From contig VBCG01000061.1 in the NCBI GenBank assembly GCA_005881895.1, forward strand, positions 1 to 42,636: DNA of 42,636 bases. The letters run 5' to 3'. Origin of the DNA: Betaproteobacteria bacterium (GTDB taxonomy: Bacteria; Pseudomonadota; Gammaproteobacteria; Burkholderiales; Casimicrobiaceae). Each line of letters starts with the position of its first letter. Position 1 is the stretch's first letter. Under the pieces are notes generated by a model that worked only from the letters and a program-made list of their open reading frames with translations, searched no databases and had not been told where the DNA came from. The translations under genes and the position numbers were made by a program. Below are positions 25,231 to 33,753 of the stretch, piece after piece.

Positions 25231-26214
25231 TCAGTCCGGCTTGATGCCGCCGGACTTGATGACGCCCGACCACAGGCCGGTCTGCGACGTGATGAACGCG
25301 CCAAACTCGTCGGGCGCACCGGGCGTGACGACGACGCCGAGCTCGGCAAGCTTGTTCGCGATTGCGGGATTCGCGAGCGCCTTGTCGGTCTCAGCGTTGA
25401 GTTGTCGGACGATGTCCGGCGGCGTTTTCATCGGTGCGACCAAGCCCCACCAGACGGACGCTTCGTAACCGGGAAGACCCGCTTCGGCGACGGTCGGCAC
25501 ACCGGGCAACAACGGGACGCGCTTCCCACTCGCGACGGCAAGAGCACGCAGTTTGCCGGCGCGAATATGCGCGATCACTTCGACCGGATTGATCGGCATG
25601 AACGTGATGCGCTCGCCAAGCAAATCGGTGATCGCGGGCGCGCCTCCTTTGTAGGGCACGTGCAGCACGTCGATCGTCGCCGTTGATTTGAGAAGCTCTC
25701 CCGCCAAGTGTCCCGAGCTGCCGTTGCCCGCCGATGCGTAGGTGAGCTTGCCGGGTTCGGCTTTTGCCATCGTGATCAAGTCCTTCAGCGACTTTGCCGG
25801 CGATGACGTCGGCACGACAATCACCAACGGCGCGTAGCCAATCTTAGCGATGGGCGCGAAGTCGCGTCGACCGTCGAATGTGAGGTTCGGGAACAGCGCC
25901 ATATTCGTCGCAATCCCGTTGGAGGCCATCAGGAGCGTGTAGCCGTCAGGTGCTGCCTTGGCGGCAATCTCCATGCCGATGTTCGCGCTCGCACCCGGGC
26001 GGTTGTCGACGATCACCGGTTGTTTCAGCGCTTCCGCGAGCGGCTGTCCGACGGTTCTCGCGACGATGTCGACGGCGCCGCCGGCGGCATACGGAACGAT
26101 GATCTTGATCGGCCGGTTGGGATAAGACTGCGCATGCGCGGTGAACGAAGCGAGCACCGCCGTACTGAACAGCAGCGCGCCAAACACGTTTTTGACCATG
26201 AGCTCGTGAATCAC
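25231..26214 (-). CDS. Bug/TctC-type tripartite tricarboxylate transporter substrate-binding protein
   Basis: The 327-residue product has a signal peptide (VKNVFGALLFSTAVLASFTAHAQ) and the Bug-family start YPNRPIKIIVPYAAGGAVDIVAR. It continues with VIVDNRPGASANIG, PDGYTLL and LPGVPTVAEAGLPGYEA. Bug proteins bind small carboxylates or aromatic acids in the periplasm. No TctA/TctB membrane partners are encoded nearby, so it is an orphan receptor. GTG 26214 overlaps the amidohydrolase stop (GTGA). ATG 26199 gives a more compact signal peptide and may be the real start. Confidence 0.93.
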   Translation of the reverse strand: MIHELMVKNVFGALLFSTAVLASFTAHAQSYPNRPIKIIVPYAAGGAVDIVARTVGQPLAEALKQPVIVDNRPGASANIGMEIAAKAAPDGYTLLMASNGIATNMALFPNLTFDGRRDFAPIAKIGYAPLVIVVPTSSPAKSLKDLITMAKAEPGKLTYASAGNGSSGHLAGELLKSTATIDVLHVPYKGGAPAITDLLGERITFMPINPVEVIAHIRAGKLRALAVASGKRVPLLPGVPTVAEAGLPGYEASVWWGLVAPMKTPPDIVRQLNAETDKALANPAIANKLAELGVVVTPGAPDEFGAFITSQTGLWSGVIKSGGIKPD

Positions 26215-27047
26215 GATTCAAAACCGAACAGTTCGCGCGGCGTGTCCCACAGAAGCTTGCGTCGGTCCGACGCGTTGGGAAACAGCTTGAACACTTGGTG
26301 AAGCAGCACGCCGTAGTCGACGCGCGTCGGTGCGCGCAGGTGGGGCCAGTCTGACGCCCACATGCAATGGTCGAGTGTGAAAGTCTCGACCAACGCCTTC
26401 ACGAATGGCCAGCTATCCTCGTGCGGTGCCGGCTGACGCGAAAACTTTGAGAAACCCGAGAGCTTTACGAAGGCGCGCCGCGTTGCGCCCAGCTCGAGCA
26501 GCGCCCGGAAGCCCGGTTCGTGGAGTCCCGCATTCACGTTGGGACGGCCGCAATGGTCGACGAGTATGCGCGCGCCGCAACTTGTGAGGAGCGGCAGCAT
26601 GGCGACGAGCTGGTCGGGCTCCGCCCCAACGTCGACGAACATGTCGAGCGCCACGAGCTTGTCCAGAAGCGGCTCGGCGTCGTGGTAATAGTCGACGCCG
26701 TAGTATGTGACGTTCCACGCGACGCCGACGACCCCAGCGCGCTTGAGCCTCGCCAAGTCGTCGAACGTCGCGTCGTTGCGCACTACTGCGACGCCCTTGT
26801 AGCGCCCCTGACCGTGCGCAATCGTGTCAAGCATGCAGGAATTGTCGAGGCCATAGCCCGAATTTGGCCCGACCAGCAGCACATAGCGCGTGCCGTACGC
26901 GTCCATCAACTGTCCGACCTGCGCGGGCGTGCCGAGCTCCTGGCCGGCCGGCGCGTAGTGCGTCTTCGCCTGGTAGGGGAAGCGCGCGGGATCGAGGACG
27001 TGTACGTGAGAATCAATCTTCGGCTCCTCGAAGATTCGCACATCCAT
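26211..27047 (-). CDS. Amidohydrolase-family metal-dependent hydrolase (LigI/PF04909-like)
   Basis: The 278-residue TIM-barrel hydrolase starts with the metal motif DSHVHVLDP. It shows ILVDHCGRPN in the middle and the C-terminal signature MWASDWPHL, with a conserved aspartate at the end of strand 8. It is a paralogue of the LigI-like enzyme encoded at 32004-32924, but diverged, and lacks the LigI N-terminal block. Likely substrates are lactones or dicarboxylates from aromatic degradation. It lies between an aroE homologue (9 bases upstream) and the TctC-type protein (4-base overlap). Confidence 0.9.
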   Translation of the reverse strand: MDVRIFEEPKIDSHVHVLDPARFPYQAKTHYAPAGQELGTPAQVGQLMDAYGTRYVLLVGPNSGYGLDNSCMLDTIAHGQGRYKGVAVVRNDATFDDLARLKRAGVVGVAWNVTYYGVDYYHDAEPLLDKLVALDMFVDVGAEPDQLVAMLPLLTSCGARILVDHCGRPNVNAGLHEPGFRALLELGATRRAFVKLSGFSKFSRQPAPHEDSWPFVKALVETFTLDHCMWASDWPHLRAPTRVDYGVLLHQVFKLFPNASDRRKLLWDTPRELFGFES

Positions 27048-27056
27048 GACGGAACT

Positions 27057-27899
27057 CTAGAAAGTGGCGGCGATCGCCTGCCGCAGTGCGGGAGTGATTT
27101 CGGGCATGACGCCGAACCACGCATTAAACGCGGGGCGCGCCTGATTGAGCAGCAAGCCGAGGCCGTTCACGGTGACGTTTCCGCGCATGCGTGCCGAAGC
27201 AAGGAGCGGCGTCTCCGGCGGGATGTAGATGAGGTCGCCAACCAGCGCATTTTTGGGAAGGCAATCAAGAGAGATCTCGAGCGGCGGCTTGCCCGTCATG
27301 CCAAGACTCGTCGCATTGGCGAGCATCGCGACGCCGTCGAGTGCGTCCTCGCGCTGATCCCATGGCACGACCTTCACCACCGGACCGACGGCATCGGCGA
27401 TTTCCTTCGCTTTGTCGAGCGTGCGATTGACAACGCGAATCTCCTTTGCACCTTGCGCCGCGAGGCTTGCCACCACCGCCCACGCCGCACCGCCCGCGCC
27501 CAACACGACGATTGGCCCGCTGTCGGGACGCCACTGCGGATCGGCGTCACGCAGGCTCTGGATGAAGCCGTTGCCGTCGTTGTTGAATCCGGTGAGCGTT
27601 CCATCTTTCTCCACGACGACCGTGTTGACCGCGCCTATCTTGCGCGCGAGGTCGTCGACGCGATCGAGCAGCGGAAAGATCGCCTGCTTGTGCGGCGTGG
27701 TGACGTTGCAGCCGCGCAGGCCGAGCGCTGCAATGCCGCGTACTGCCGCTTCGAGCTTTTCCGGTGGCACAGGAAACAGCACGTAGCGCCCGGGAATGCC
27801 GTAGTGCGCGAGCCAGTGGTTGTGGATCACCGGCGAGCGCGAGTGCGCCACCGGCCATCCGAGAAGGCCCGCAATACCGAACGTGTTTTGATCCGCCAT
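27057..27899 (-). CDS. aroE: Shikimate dehydrogenase family protein, probably catabolic paralogue
   Basis: The 280-residue product carries the full family set: SRSPVIHN at residues near 20, NVTTPHK with the catalytic lysine, GAVNTVV, FNNDGNGF with the substrate aspartate, the NADP motif VVLGAGGAAWAVVA, NATSLGM and a C-terminal LLLNQA. The chemistry is NAD(P)-linked interconversion of 3-dehydroshikimate with shikimate or quinate-like substrates. It lies inside a catabolic operon between a LivJ-type receptor and an amidohydrolase, not with biosynthetic genes. This suggests a role in quinate or shikimate use. The ATG at 27899 gives the standard N-terminus. Confidence 0.93.
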   Translation of the reverse strand: MADQNTFGIAGLLGWPVAHSRSPVIHNHWLAHYGIPGRYVLFPVPPEKLEAAVRGIAALGLRGCNVTTPHKQAIFPLLDRVDDLARKIGAVNTVVVEKDGTLTGFNNDGNGFIQSLRDADPQWRPDSGPIVVLGAGGAAWAVVASLAAQGAKEIRVVNRTLDKAKEIADAVGPVVKVVPWDQREDALDGVAMLANATSLGMTGKPPLEISLDCLPKNALVGDLIYIPPETPLLASARMRGNVTVNGLGLLLNQARPAFNAWFGVMPEITPALRQAIAATF

Positions 27900-27926
27900 C
27901 GCTTAGTCTTACCGTTCCGCTAACCG

Positions 27927-29072
27927 TTAATTTGCGGCCGCCGCAGGCAGCACCGCAATGACTTCCTGCTTGCCGTTCACGACCTTCGTCATGAAGCTTT
28001 CGCGATCGAGATCGCCGTTTTTATCGAAGCTCACGTCCATCAGGATGCCCGGGTACTCCTTCACGGACAGCTTGATGCCGTGCATCGCATCCGCGAAAGC
28101 CTTGGGATCGAACTTGCCGACCTTCTCGGTGGCCGCCTTGACGATGTACATCGCACTGTAGCCCTTCAGACCGTTGTGGTCGGGCTTGTAGTTGTATTCC
28201 TTCTGAAATTTCGCTGCGAAAGCCTTGATGCCGGGATCGGGCGCATCCGCGGTGAGTCCGACGTGCGCGACGGCGCCGTTCGCCGCGTCGCCCGCGAGCT
28301 CGATCACCTTCTGGCTCGTCAGCACGGTCTCGCCGACGATCGGCTTGTCGTAGCCCTGCTTACGCAGCTCCCGCAGCGCGCGCGCTGCTTCCTCTTCATT
28401 GGTGTAGACGAACAATGCATCGGCGGTTGCCTGCTTGGCCCTCAGCACCGCCCCGGAGAAATCGATCTGGCCGGGGTCGGTCGAGATGTCGGCCAGCACC
28501 TTGATGCCCTGCGGCTCGACGGCCTTCGTGAACACGTCGCGGCCGCCCTTACCGAAGTCGTTGTTGGTGTAGATGATCGCGACGGTCTTCGCCTTGAGGT
28601 TGTCTTTTAGATAACGCGCGACCTTTGGCATCGACGTGGTCTGCGTGAACGCCGTTCGAAAGATATAAGGGTTGCCTTGCTGAGTGATTGTGGCGGCTTC
28701 GCCGCCGGTGAAGTTCGGGATGCCTGCGCGCTTCGTCTCTGCCATGCTAACGATGATCGAGCCGGAGAAGACCGGCCCCATCACGACGTAGGCGCCTTCG
28801 TCGACGGCTTTCACGGCGAGGGCTTTCGCGACCTGCGCCTGCGACTGCGTGTCGCTAGCCGTGTATTCGATCTGGCGACCGAGGATGCCGCCCGCGGCAT
28901 TGATCTCCTTCACCGCGAGCTTCACGCCATCATTGAAGTTGGTGCCCGACGTGGCGCCGGTACCCGAAAGCTCAACCACTCCGAAGATCTTGACCGGTTG
29001 CGTCTGGGCAAGCAGCGGCTGCGAAAGTGCCAGACAGAGGAAGAAGGCGGAAAAACGTGTAATGGAGCGCAT
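27927..29072 (-). CDS. Branched-chain amino acid-type (LivJ family) ABC substrate-binding protein
   Basis: The 381-residue product has a clear signal peptide (FSAFFLCLALSQPLLAQ). The Leu/Ile/Val-binding fold shows KIFGVVELSGTGATSGTNFNDGVKLAVKEINAAGGILG, TASDTQSQAQVAKA, and IIYTNNDFGKGG at the lobe junction. Many LivJ-type proteins in catabolic clusters bind aromatic acids rather than amino acids. No livHMGF genes are nearby. It is the first gene of the minus-strand operon continuing with aroE and the amidohydrolase, with GGAGGG upstream of the ATG. The divergent gene is the LysR regulator. Confidence 0.93.
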   Translation of the reverse strand: MRSITRFSAFFLCLALSQPLLAQTQPVKIFGVVELSGTGATSGTNFNDGVKLAVKEINAAGGILGRQIEYTASDTQSQAQVAKALAVKAVDEGAYVVMGPVFSGSIIVSMAETKRAGIPNFTGGEAATITQQGNPYIFRTAFTQTTSMPKVARYLKDNLKAKTVAIIYTNNDFGKGGRDVFTKAVEPQGIKVLADISTDPGQIDFSGAVLRAKQATADALFVYTNEEEAARALRELRKQGYDKPIVGETVLTSQKVIELAGDAANGAVAHVGLTADAPDPGIKAFAAKFQKEYNYKPDHNGLKGYSAMYIVKAATEKVGKFDPKAFADAMHGIKLSVKEYPGILMDVSFDKNGDLDRESFMTKVVNGKQEVIAVLPAAAAN

Positions 29073-29182
29073 GGGAATGACTACCCTCCGGTATCTGAAT
29101 AGTTTATGGTTTGAACGGTAATGAAGACAGCGGGGAATTCTCGCGCCGATACGAGGACGAAGCTACAAGTAAATCGAGGCTG

Positions 29183-29199
29183 AACATATCGAAAATGTT
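29183..29199. promoter_or_regulatory. Candidate LysR-type operator (perfect inverted repeat)
   Basis: AACATATCGAAAATGTT has perfect 5-base arms AACAT/ATGTT around a 7-base centre, and contains the T-N11-A pattern typical of LysR recognition sites. It lies in the 201-base gap between the divergent livJ-type gene and the LysR gene, 75 bases upstream of the regulator ATG, which is the usual position of an autoregulatory site. Confidence 0.5.
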
Positions 29200-29273
29200 T
29201 ATCGGAGCTCAGCATGGCGGTGTCGATTGGATAGACTGCCGCCATTCCGATCCATTTTAGACGCGAAAGAGAG

Positions 29274-29579
29274 ATGCAACCTGAGTTGCGCCACCTGCGA
29301 GCGTTCCTTGCGGTTGCCGATCACGGCAGCGCATATCAGGCCGGCGCCGCCTTGTTTCGCGCGCAGTCCGCGGTTTCGCGCTCCATTCACAAGCTCGAAC
29401 ATGAGCTTGGCGTTGAGCTGTTCGAGCGCCGCGCGCGAGGAATGCTCCTGACCGAATACGGTCGCGCGCTCCTCGTGCGCGCACGACGCGTGCATGCCGA
29501 GATGCAGCGCGCTCGCACGGAGCTCGCCCCCTTGCAGAAAAGGGCAGCGTGCGCAATGCCGCGATATTCGGCATGCTGA
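29274..29579 (+). pseudogene. First HTH domain of a double-HTH LysR-type regulator (separated by frameshift)
   Basis: The 101-residue frame encodes a complete LysR winged helix: LRHLRAFLAVADHGSAYQAGAALFRAQSAVSRSIHKLEHELGVELFERRARGMLLTEYGRALL. It then runs into unrelated residues and a TGA at 29579. The following frame continues without a gap as EKGSVRNAAIFGMLTHERRVRTF and a second LysR HTH. The whole region 29274-30514 is 1241 bases, one short of 414 codons, fitting a single-base deletion near 29534-29541. An intact version would be about 413 residues with two N-terminal HTH domains. Confidence 0.8.
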
Positions 29580-30514
29580 CGCACGAGCGGCGCGTTCGTA
29601 CGTTCGTGGCGCTAACCGAGCAGCACCACATGCCGTCCGTTGCCGAAAGCCTTGGCATCACGCAGCCGGCTGTCAGCATCGCAGTGCGCCAGCTCGAGGG
29701 CAGCATCGGTGTCGCGCTGTTCGAGCGAACGGCACGAGGCATGATGCCGACACCGGCGGGCGCTGCGCTTGCGTTGCGCTTGAAGCGCGCCTGGGCAGAG
29801 ATCCGCCACGCCGTGGCCGACATCGCATCGCTGCGTGGCATCACGCAAGGTACGGTCACGGTGGGCGCTCTGCCGCTCGGGCGCACCCGCCTGCTCCCGG
29901 AGTCGATCGCCGGCGTGGTGGCCAAGTATCCTGGACTGCGCGTCGCCACGATGGAGGGATCGTTCGAAGCGCTCGCTGCCAGCTTGCGCGCAGGCGACCT
30001 CGACTTCATTCTCGGCGCATTGCGGCCCGTGGAGTATGCGAGCGATCTTCGTGGCGAGCCGCTGGCAGAGGACGAACTTGGGATCGTCTGCAGACGAGAT
30101 CATCCGTGGGCCAAACGAAAACGGATTCAGCCTCGCGACTTGGCACTTGCACGATGGGCGCTTCCCCGTCTGCATACGCCGAATCGGACGCTGTTCGAGC
30201 GTGCGCTGATCGCGCGCGGCCTTCCGCCGCCCAACGTGATGGTCGAAACCAGCGATCTCGCGGTGCTTCGCGGCGTGCTCTTGAACAGCGACCTGTTGAC
30301 GGCGATCTCGCCTCGGCAGCTTTCCTACGAGCTTGGCGCGGGAGTGCTGACGCTGCTCCCGATTCCGCTCCGGGACACGCGACGCGTTATCGGCGTCACA
30401 CGACGAACGGACAGCCTGGCGTCGCCGGGCGCGACAATCCTGATGGAGGAAATTGCGCGCCGATCTCCTATGATACTGTCTCCAATGCATGACAAGAAAG
30501 CTGCTGCCGCCTGA
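29549..30514 (+). CDS. LysR-family transcriptional regulator (second HTH plus effector domain)
   Basis: The 321-residue frame contains a second LysR HTH (RRVRTFVALTEQHHMPSVAESLGITQPAVSIAVRQLEGSIGVALFERTARGMMPTPAG, near residues 15-70). The LysR substrate domain follows, with TVTVGALPLGRTRLLP, GDLDFILGALRP and ELGIVCRRDHP. GTG 29549 is in frame but probably not the native start, because family sequence (EKGS) extends upstream of it. It could still produce a working single-HTH regulator. The gene is divergent from the livJ-type operon, which is the likely target, with effectors probably aromatic or shikimate-type acids. Confidence 0.88.
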   Translation: MRNAAIFGMLTHERRVRTFVALTEQHHMPSVAESLGITQPAVSIAVRQLEGSIGVALFERTARGMMPTPAGAALALRLKRAWAEIRHAVADIASLRGITQGTVTVGALPLGRTRLLPESIAGVVAKYPGLRVATMEGSFEALAASLRAGDLDFILGALRPVEYASDLRGEPLAEDELGIVCRRDHPWAKRKRIQPRDLALARWALPRLHTPNRTLFERALIARGLPPPNVMVETSDLAVLRGVLLNSDLLTAISPRQLSYELGAGVLTLLPIPLRDTRRVIGVTRRTDSLASPGATILMEEIARRSPMILSPMHDKKAAAA

Positions 30515-30681
30515 CGGGCGACGCGGTGGCATCCCCGTTCTCGCAAAAATTTGGGGGGATCCCATGTGTAGATGAGGTCTCCTCGCTCGTTCTTGCCGTT
30601 GCGTCGCGGTCACGATCAACAAGGCGTTTTGACGTCGATCAAGACGCTGCTGCGCCTGTAGCCGCCGCCGCATGGGCCTGA

Positions 30682-32007
30682 TCAACTTTGAACCAGATTA
30701 CCCTTGCTGGCTTTGCCATCGAGAGCTTGCTGAAGCCGCCGCTCGTCCACTGCCTTTTCCCATTTCGCAACCACAATCGTCGCAACGGCATTTCCGATCA
30801 GGTTCGTCGGCGTCAAGCCCTCTGACATCAAACGATGAACGCCGAGTATGAGCGCCACGCTTTCAACAGGGACGCTGCCTACCGACGCAAGAGTAGCGGC
30901 GAGAACGACGAACGCAGCGCCCGCCACGCCCGCTGCTCCCTTCGACGCGAGCAACAGGACCAGCAACAATCCAATCTGTTGCTCAATTGCAAGTGGCGTA
31001 TTCGTTGCTTGCGCAAGGAACACTGCCGCCGTGGCCAGATACAGGCATGTACCGTCGAGATTGAACGAATATCCCGTTGGGATCACAAGACCAACCACGC
31101 TTTCCTCACAACCGGCGTCTTCGAGCTTTGCGATCATTCGAGGAAGTACCACTTCCGACGACGTTGTCGCCAACACGATCAGCAGTTCTTCCCATATGTA
31201 TCGAATGAGCTTCAGTAGGCTAAAGCCGCACCAATGAGCAATAGGCCAAAGGACGCCAAAAATGAAAATAAGGCAGGTGATATAAAAGGTGATCAATAGC
31301 TGTCCAAGCGACAGCAAAGAAGCCGTGCCAAATTTGCCCACGGTAAAGGCAATCGCACCAAACGCACCGATTGGCGCCGCCCACATGACGATGGCGACAA
31401 TACGGAACAGCATTTGCGAAGAAGCCTCGATGAGCTGGTTCAACACCTTCCCCCGCTCACCAACCCAGCTCAGCGCAAAGCCACAGAGTACCGCGATGTA
31501 CAGCACCTGGAGCACATTGCCTTCTGCAAACGCACCAACGAATGTGTTCGGGATAATATTGAGCAAGAATTGCGCAGTCGTTTGGTTACGTGTCTGCTGT
31601 ACGTACGACGCAACACTGGCAGTATCGAGGTGCGCGAGGTCGACATTCATTCCCACGCCAGGCCGGAAGATGTTTACGGCGACGAGACCGATGATCAACG
31701 CAATCGTGGTCAGCACTTCGAAATAGATCAAGGCCTTCAACGCGACCCGACCTACCTTCGCCATGTTCGCCATGCTGGAAATGCCGTGAACGACGGTGCA
31801 GAAGATGATCGGAGCGATCAGCACGCGAATTGCCTTGATGAAAGCATCTCCGAGTGGTTGCATCTCGGCCCCGACGTTTGGATATAGATGACCCAACGCG
31901 ATGCCAACGACCATCGCCACGAGCACCTGGAACCAAAGCTGCACATACCAAGGTTGCGGTCTCTTGACTCGGACTGGGACCGCAACTGCACTTGCTGGAT
32001 GTGTCAT
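30682..32007 (-). CDS. Dicarboxylate/cation symporter (DctA/SDF family)
   Basis: The 441-residue membrane protein has about eight transmembrane segments and the signatures of the DAACS family. These are IFCTVVHGISSM near the N-terminal half, LATTSSEVVLPRM in reentrant loop HP1, and the substrate-binding block GYSFNLDGTCLYLATAAVFLAQA. The HP2 region ASKGAAGVAGAAFVVLAATL follows. Such carriers import succinate, malate, fumarate or related acids with sodium or protons. In the gallate operon it may import an aromatic-derived dicarboxylate. The ATG at 32007 overlaps the LigI stop (ATGA). It is the last gene of the operon. Confidence 0.94.
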   Translation of the reverse strand: MTHPASAVAVPVRVKRPQPWYVQLWFQVLVAMVVGIALGHLYPNVGAEMQPLGDAFIKAIRVLIAPIIFCTVVHGISSMANMAKVGRVALKALIYFEVLTTIALIIGLVAVNIFRPGVGMNVDLAHLDTASVASYVQQTRNQTTAQFLLNIIPNTFVGAFAEGNVLQVLYIAVLCGFALSWVGERGKVLNQLIEASSQMLFRIVAIVMWAAPIGAFGAIAFTVGKFGTASLLSLGQLLITFYITCLIFIFGVLWPIAHWCGFSLLKLIRYIWEELLIVLATTSSEVVLPRMIAKLEDAGCEESVVGLVIPTGYSFNLDGTCLYLATAAVFLAQATNTPLAIEQQIGLLLVLLLASKGAAGVAGAAFVVLAATLASVGSVPVESVALILGVHRLMSEGLTPTNLIGNAVATIVVAKWEKAVDERRLQQALDGKASKGNLVQS

Positions 32008-32924
32008 GCGCGCGCTTCCTCGGGCCAGTAGAGCCGCATCGGGTTGTCGACGAGCAGCTTGCGCTGCAACCCGGCGGTCGTCGCAATGTGCGGGATGAAG
32101 TCGACCAGCAGTCCATCGTCGGGCATGTGGTCCTTCAGGTTCGGGTGCGGCCAGTCGGTGCCCCACAACGCGCGGTCGGAAAACGTCTCGACGATGCGCT
32201 TCGCGAAGGGCACGACGTCCCGATAGGCGGCGCGCTCGCCGTTCAGCGCCTTCGGGCCGGTGACTGACAGCCGCTCGGGACAGCTGACCTTCGACCACAC
32301 GTTCGGGTACTCGCGCATGAACTTGATGAATAGCTCGAACTCGGGGCCGTCGACCGGCTTGCTTACGTCGGGGCGACCCATGTGGTCGACGACGACCGTG
32401 GTCGGCAGCGCGCTGAAAAAGTCCCACAGCTCCGGCAGATCGACAGCCTCGAAGTAGACCACCACGTGCCAGCCGAGCGATGCGATTCGGCTGGCGATCT
32501 CAATCAGCTCGTCCTTCGGCGTGAAGTCCACCAGCCGGCGGACGAAGTTGAAGCGAACGCCGCGCACGCCGGAAGCGTGCAGCTCCTGTAGTTCTCGATC
32601 GGTCACCGATCGTCTGGCAGTCGCTACTCCCCGCGCCTTGCCGCCGGAGTGCATGAGCGCATCGACCATCGCGCGGTTGTCGGCGCCGTGGCAGGTGGCC
32701 TGCACGACGACGTTCCGTGCGAAACCGAGGTGGTCGCGCAGCGCGTAGAGCTGCGCTTTCGACGCGTCGCACGGCGTGTATTTGCGCTCCGGCGCATAAG
32801 GGAACGGCCCGCCAGGTCCGAACACGTGGCAATGCGCGTCCACGCTGCCGGCCGGCACTTTGAATTGCGGTTTCGACGGGGCAGCGCACCAGTCCAGCCA
32901 GCCGGGGGTTTTTTGAAATTCCAT
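32004..32924 (-). CDS. ligI: 2-pyrone-4,6-dicarboxylate lactonase (LigI-like)
   Basis: LigI hydrolyses 2-pyrone-4,6-dicarboxylate (PDC) to 4-oxalomesaconate. The 306-residue product has the characteristic N-terminus GWLDWCAAPSKPQF, then the metal-binding VDAHCHVFGPGGPFPYAPERKYTPCDA region (residues about 29-55). VVVDHMGRPDV is in the middle, and LWGTDWPHPN with the conserved strand 8 aspartate near the end. The ATG at 32924 is preceded by a GAGG ribosome site; a GTG at 32957 adds 11 unlikely residues. PDC arises by cyclisation of gallate or protocatechuate cleavage products, so the enzyme would return it to the pathway. Confidence 0.93.
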   Translation of the reverse strand: MEFQKTPGWLDWCAAPSKPQFKVPAGSVDAHCHVFGPGGPFPYAPERKYTPCDASKAQLYALRDHLGFARNVVVQATCHGADNRAMVDALMHSGGKARGVATARRSVTDRELQELHASGVRGVRFNFVRRLVDFTPKDELIEIASRIASLGWHVVVYFEAVDLPELWDFFSALPTTVVVDHMGRPDVSKPVDGPEFELFIKFMREYPNVWSKVSCPERLSVTGPKALNGERAAYRDVVPFAKRIVETFSDRALWGTDWPHPNLKDHMPDDGLLVDFIPHIATTAGLQRKLLVDNPMRLYWPEEARA

Positions 32925-33028
32925 ATGGCCTCGTACTGGATTGGCCCGGCAAAACACGCGCCGCTCGTGACCCTCGTAGATGTTGCGCTCGTCAACCGCG
33001 GATGGTCAACGCCTCGATGCAGCGCTGC

Positions 33029-33751
33029 TCATGCCGGCTCCATCCCATGGCGGCGCTTCGCCGCATCGGCTTGTGGCGAAGCAAGAAAGGAAAGCAACAT
33101 CTTCGCAGCCGCGGGACAGTTCGATGCCGTGCATACCGCCGCGGAGAAGACGGTTGTCGATTGGATCTCCGGTGGAAGCAGACCGACGACATTGATGCCC
33201 GGCACGTGCATCAATTCGCTCAACTGTTGAAAGCCGATTTCGACATCGCCGCGTGCGACGAGCGTGCCCACCGGAACGCCGGGCGAAGCTTGGACGATGC
33301 GCGCCGCAACTTCGTCGGCGATGCCCCAACGTTCGAACAAGCGGACAAGATGCGCACCGCTCGGTCCCGTTGAATATCCGATGCTGCGGGCGCGCAGGAC
33401 GGCCTCGCGAGTCGCCGACTCGCTCGAGATGTCGGGTCGCGTTGCGCCGGCGACGACCGCTATCGCGACAGCAGAACGAGCGAGATCGGTTCGACTTCCC
33501 GGATCGACGCGGCGATCGGCTGCCAATTTCTCGATCGCGTCGGTTGCCAGCACGACGAAGTCGAACGCTTCGCCATCGCCGACGCGGCGGGCCGCATCAA
33601 CGCCACCCACCGAAACGATAACGACGGGTTGCCCTGACTTCTGCTCGTAAACATCGCCCAACTCAGCCAACACCTCGCGCATCGCCATCGACGAGATGCC
33701 CGTGATGACATCAACCTTGCTCGCCTGCAGAGTCATTTCGCCGGATCGCAT
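33029..33751 (-). CDS. ModA-like substrate-binding protein without a signal peptide
   Basis: The 240-residue product resembles the molybdate-binding type 2 periplasmic fold. VITGISSMAMREVLAELGDVYEQKSG occupies strand 1 and helix 1, FDFVVLATDAIEKLA follows, then YSTGPSGAHLVRLFERWGI, and SFLASPQADAAKRRHGMEPA is the C-terminal ModA-type end. The first residues (MRSGEMTLQASKVDV) show no hydrophobic export signal, so the protein appears cytoplasmic. It lies between ligK (2 bases) and ligI in the gallate operon with no modBC partners. It may be a sensor, chaperone or metabolite-binding protein. The ligand is unknown. Confidence 0.82.
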   Translation of the reverse strand: MRSGEMTLQASKVDVITGISSMAMREVLAELGDVYEQKSGQPVVIVSVGGVDAARRVGDGEAFDFVVLATDAIEKLAADRRVDPGSRTDLARSAVAIAVVAGATRPDISSESATREAVLRARSIGYSTGPSGAHLVRLFERWGIADEVAARIVQASPGVPVGTLVARGDVEIGFQQLSELMHVPGINVVGLLPPEIQSTTVFSAAVCTASNCPAAAKMLLSFLASPQADAAKRRHGMEPA

Positions 33752-33753
33752 GA

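Noticed and set aside
29534-29545. Programmed -1 frameshift at CAGAAAAGGG joining the two LysR HTH domains
   Set aside because: A slip on AAAA would give a continuous protein, but there is no full slippery heptamer (X XXY YYZ) and I saw no stimulatory stem-loop. A 1-base deletion explains the length exactly.
30531-30560. Possible terminator hairpin (ATCCCC ... GGGGAT) between the LysR and symporter genes
   Set aside because: The loop is 18 bases, the stem only 6 pairs, and there is no T-run on either side.
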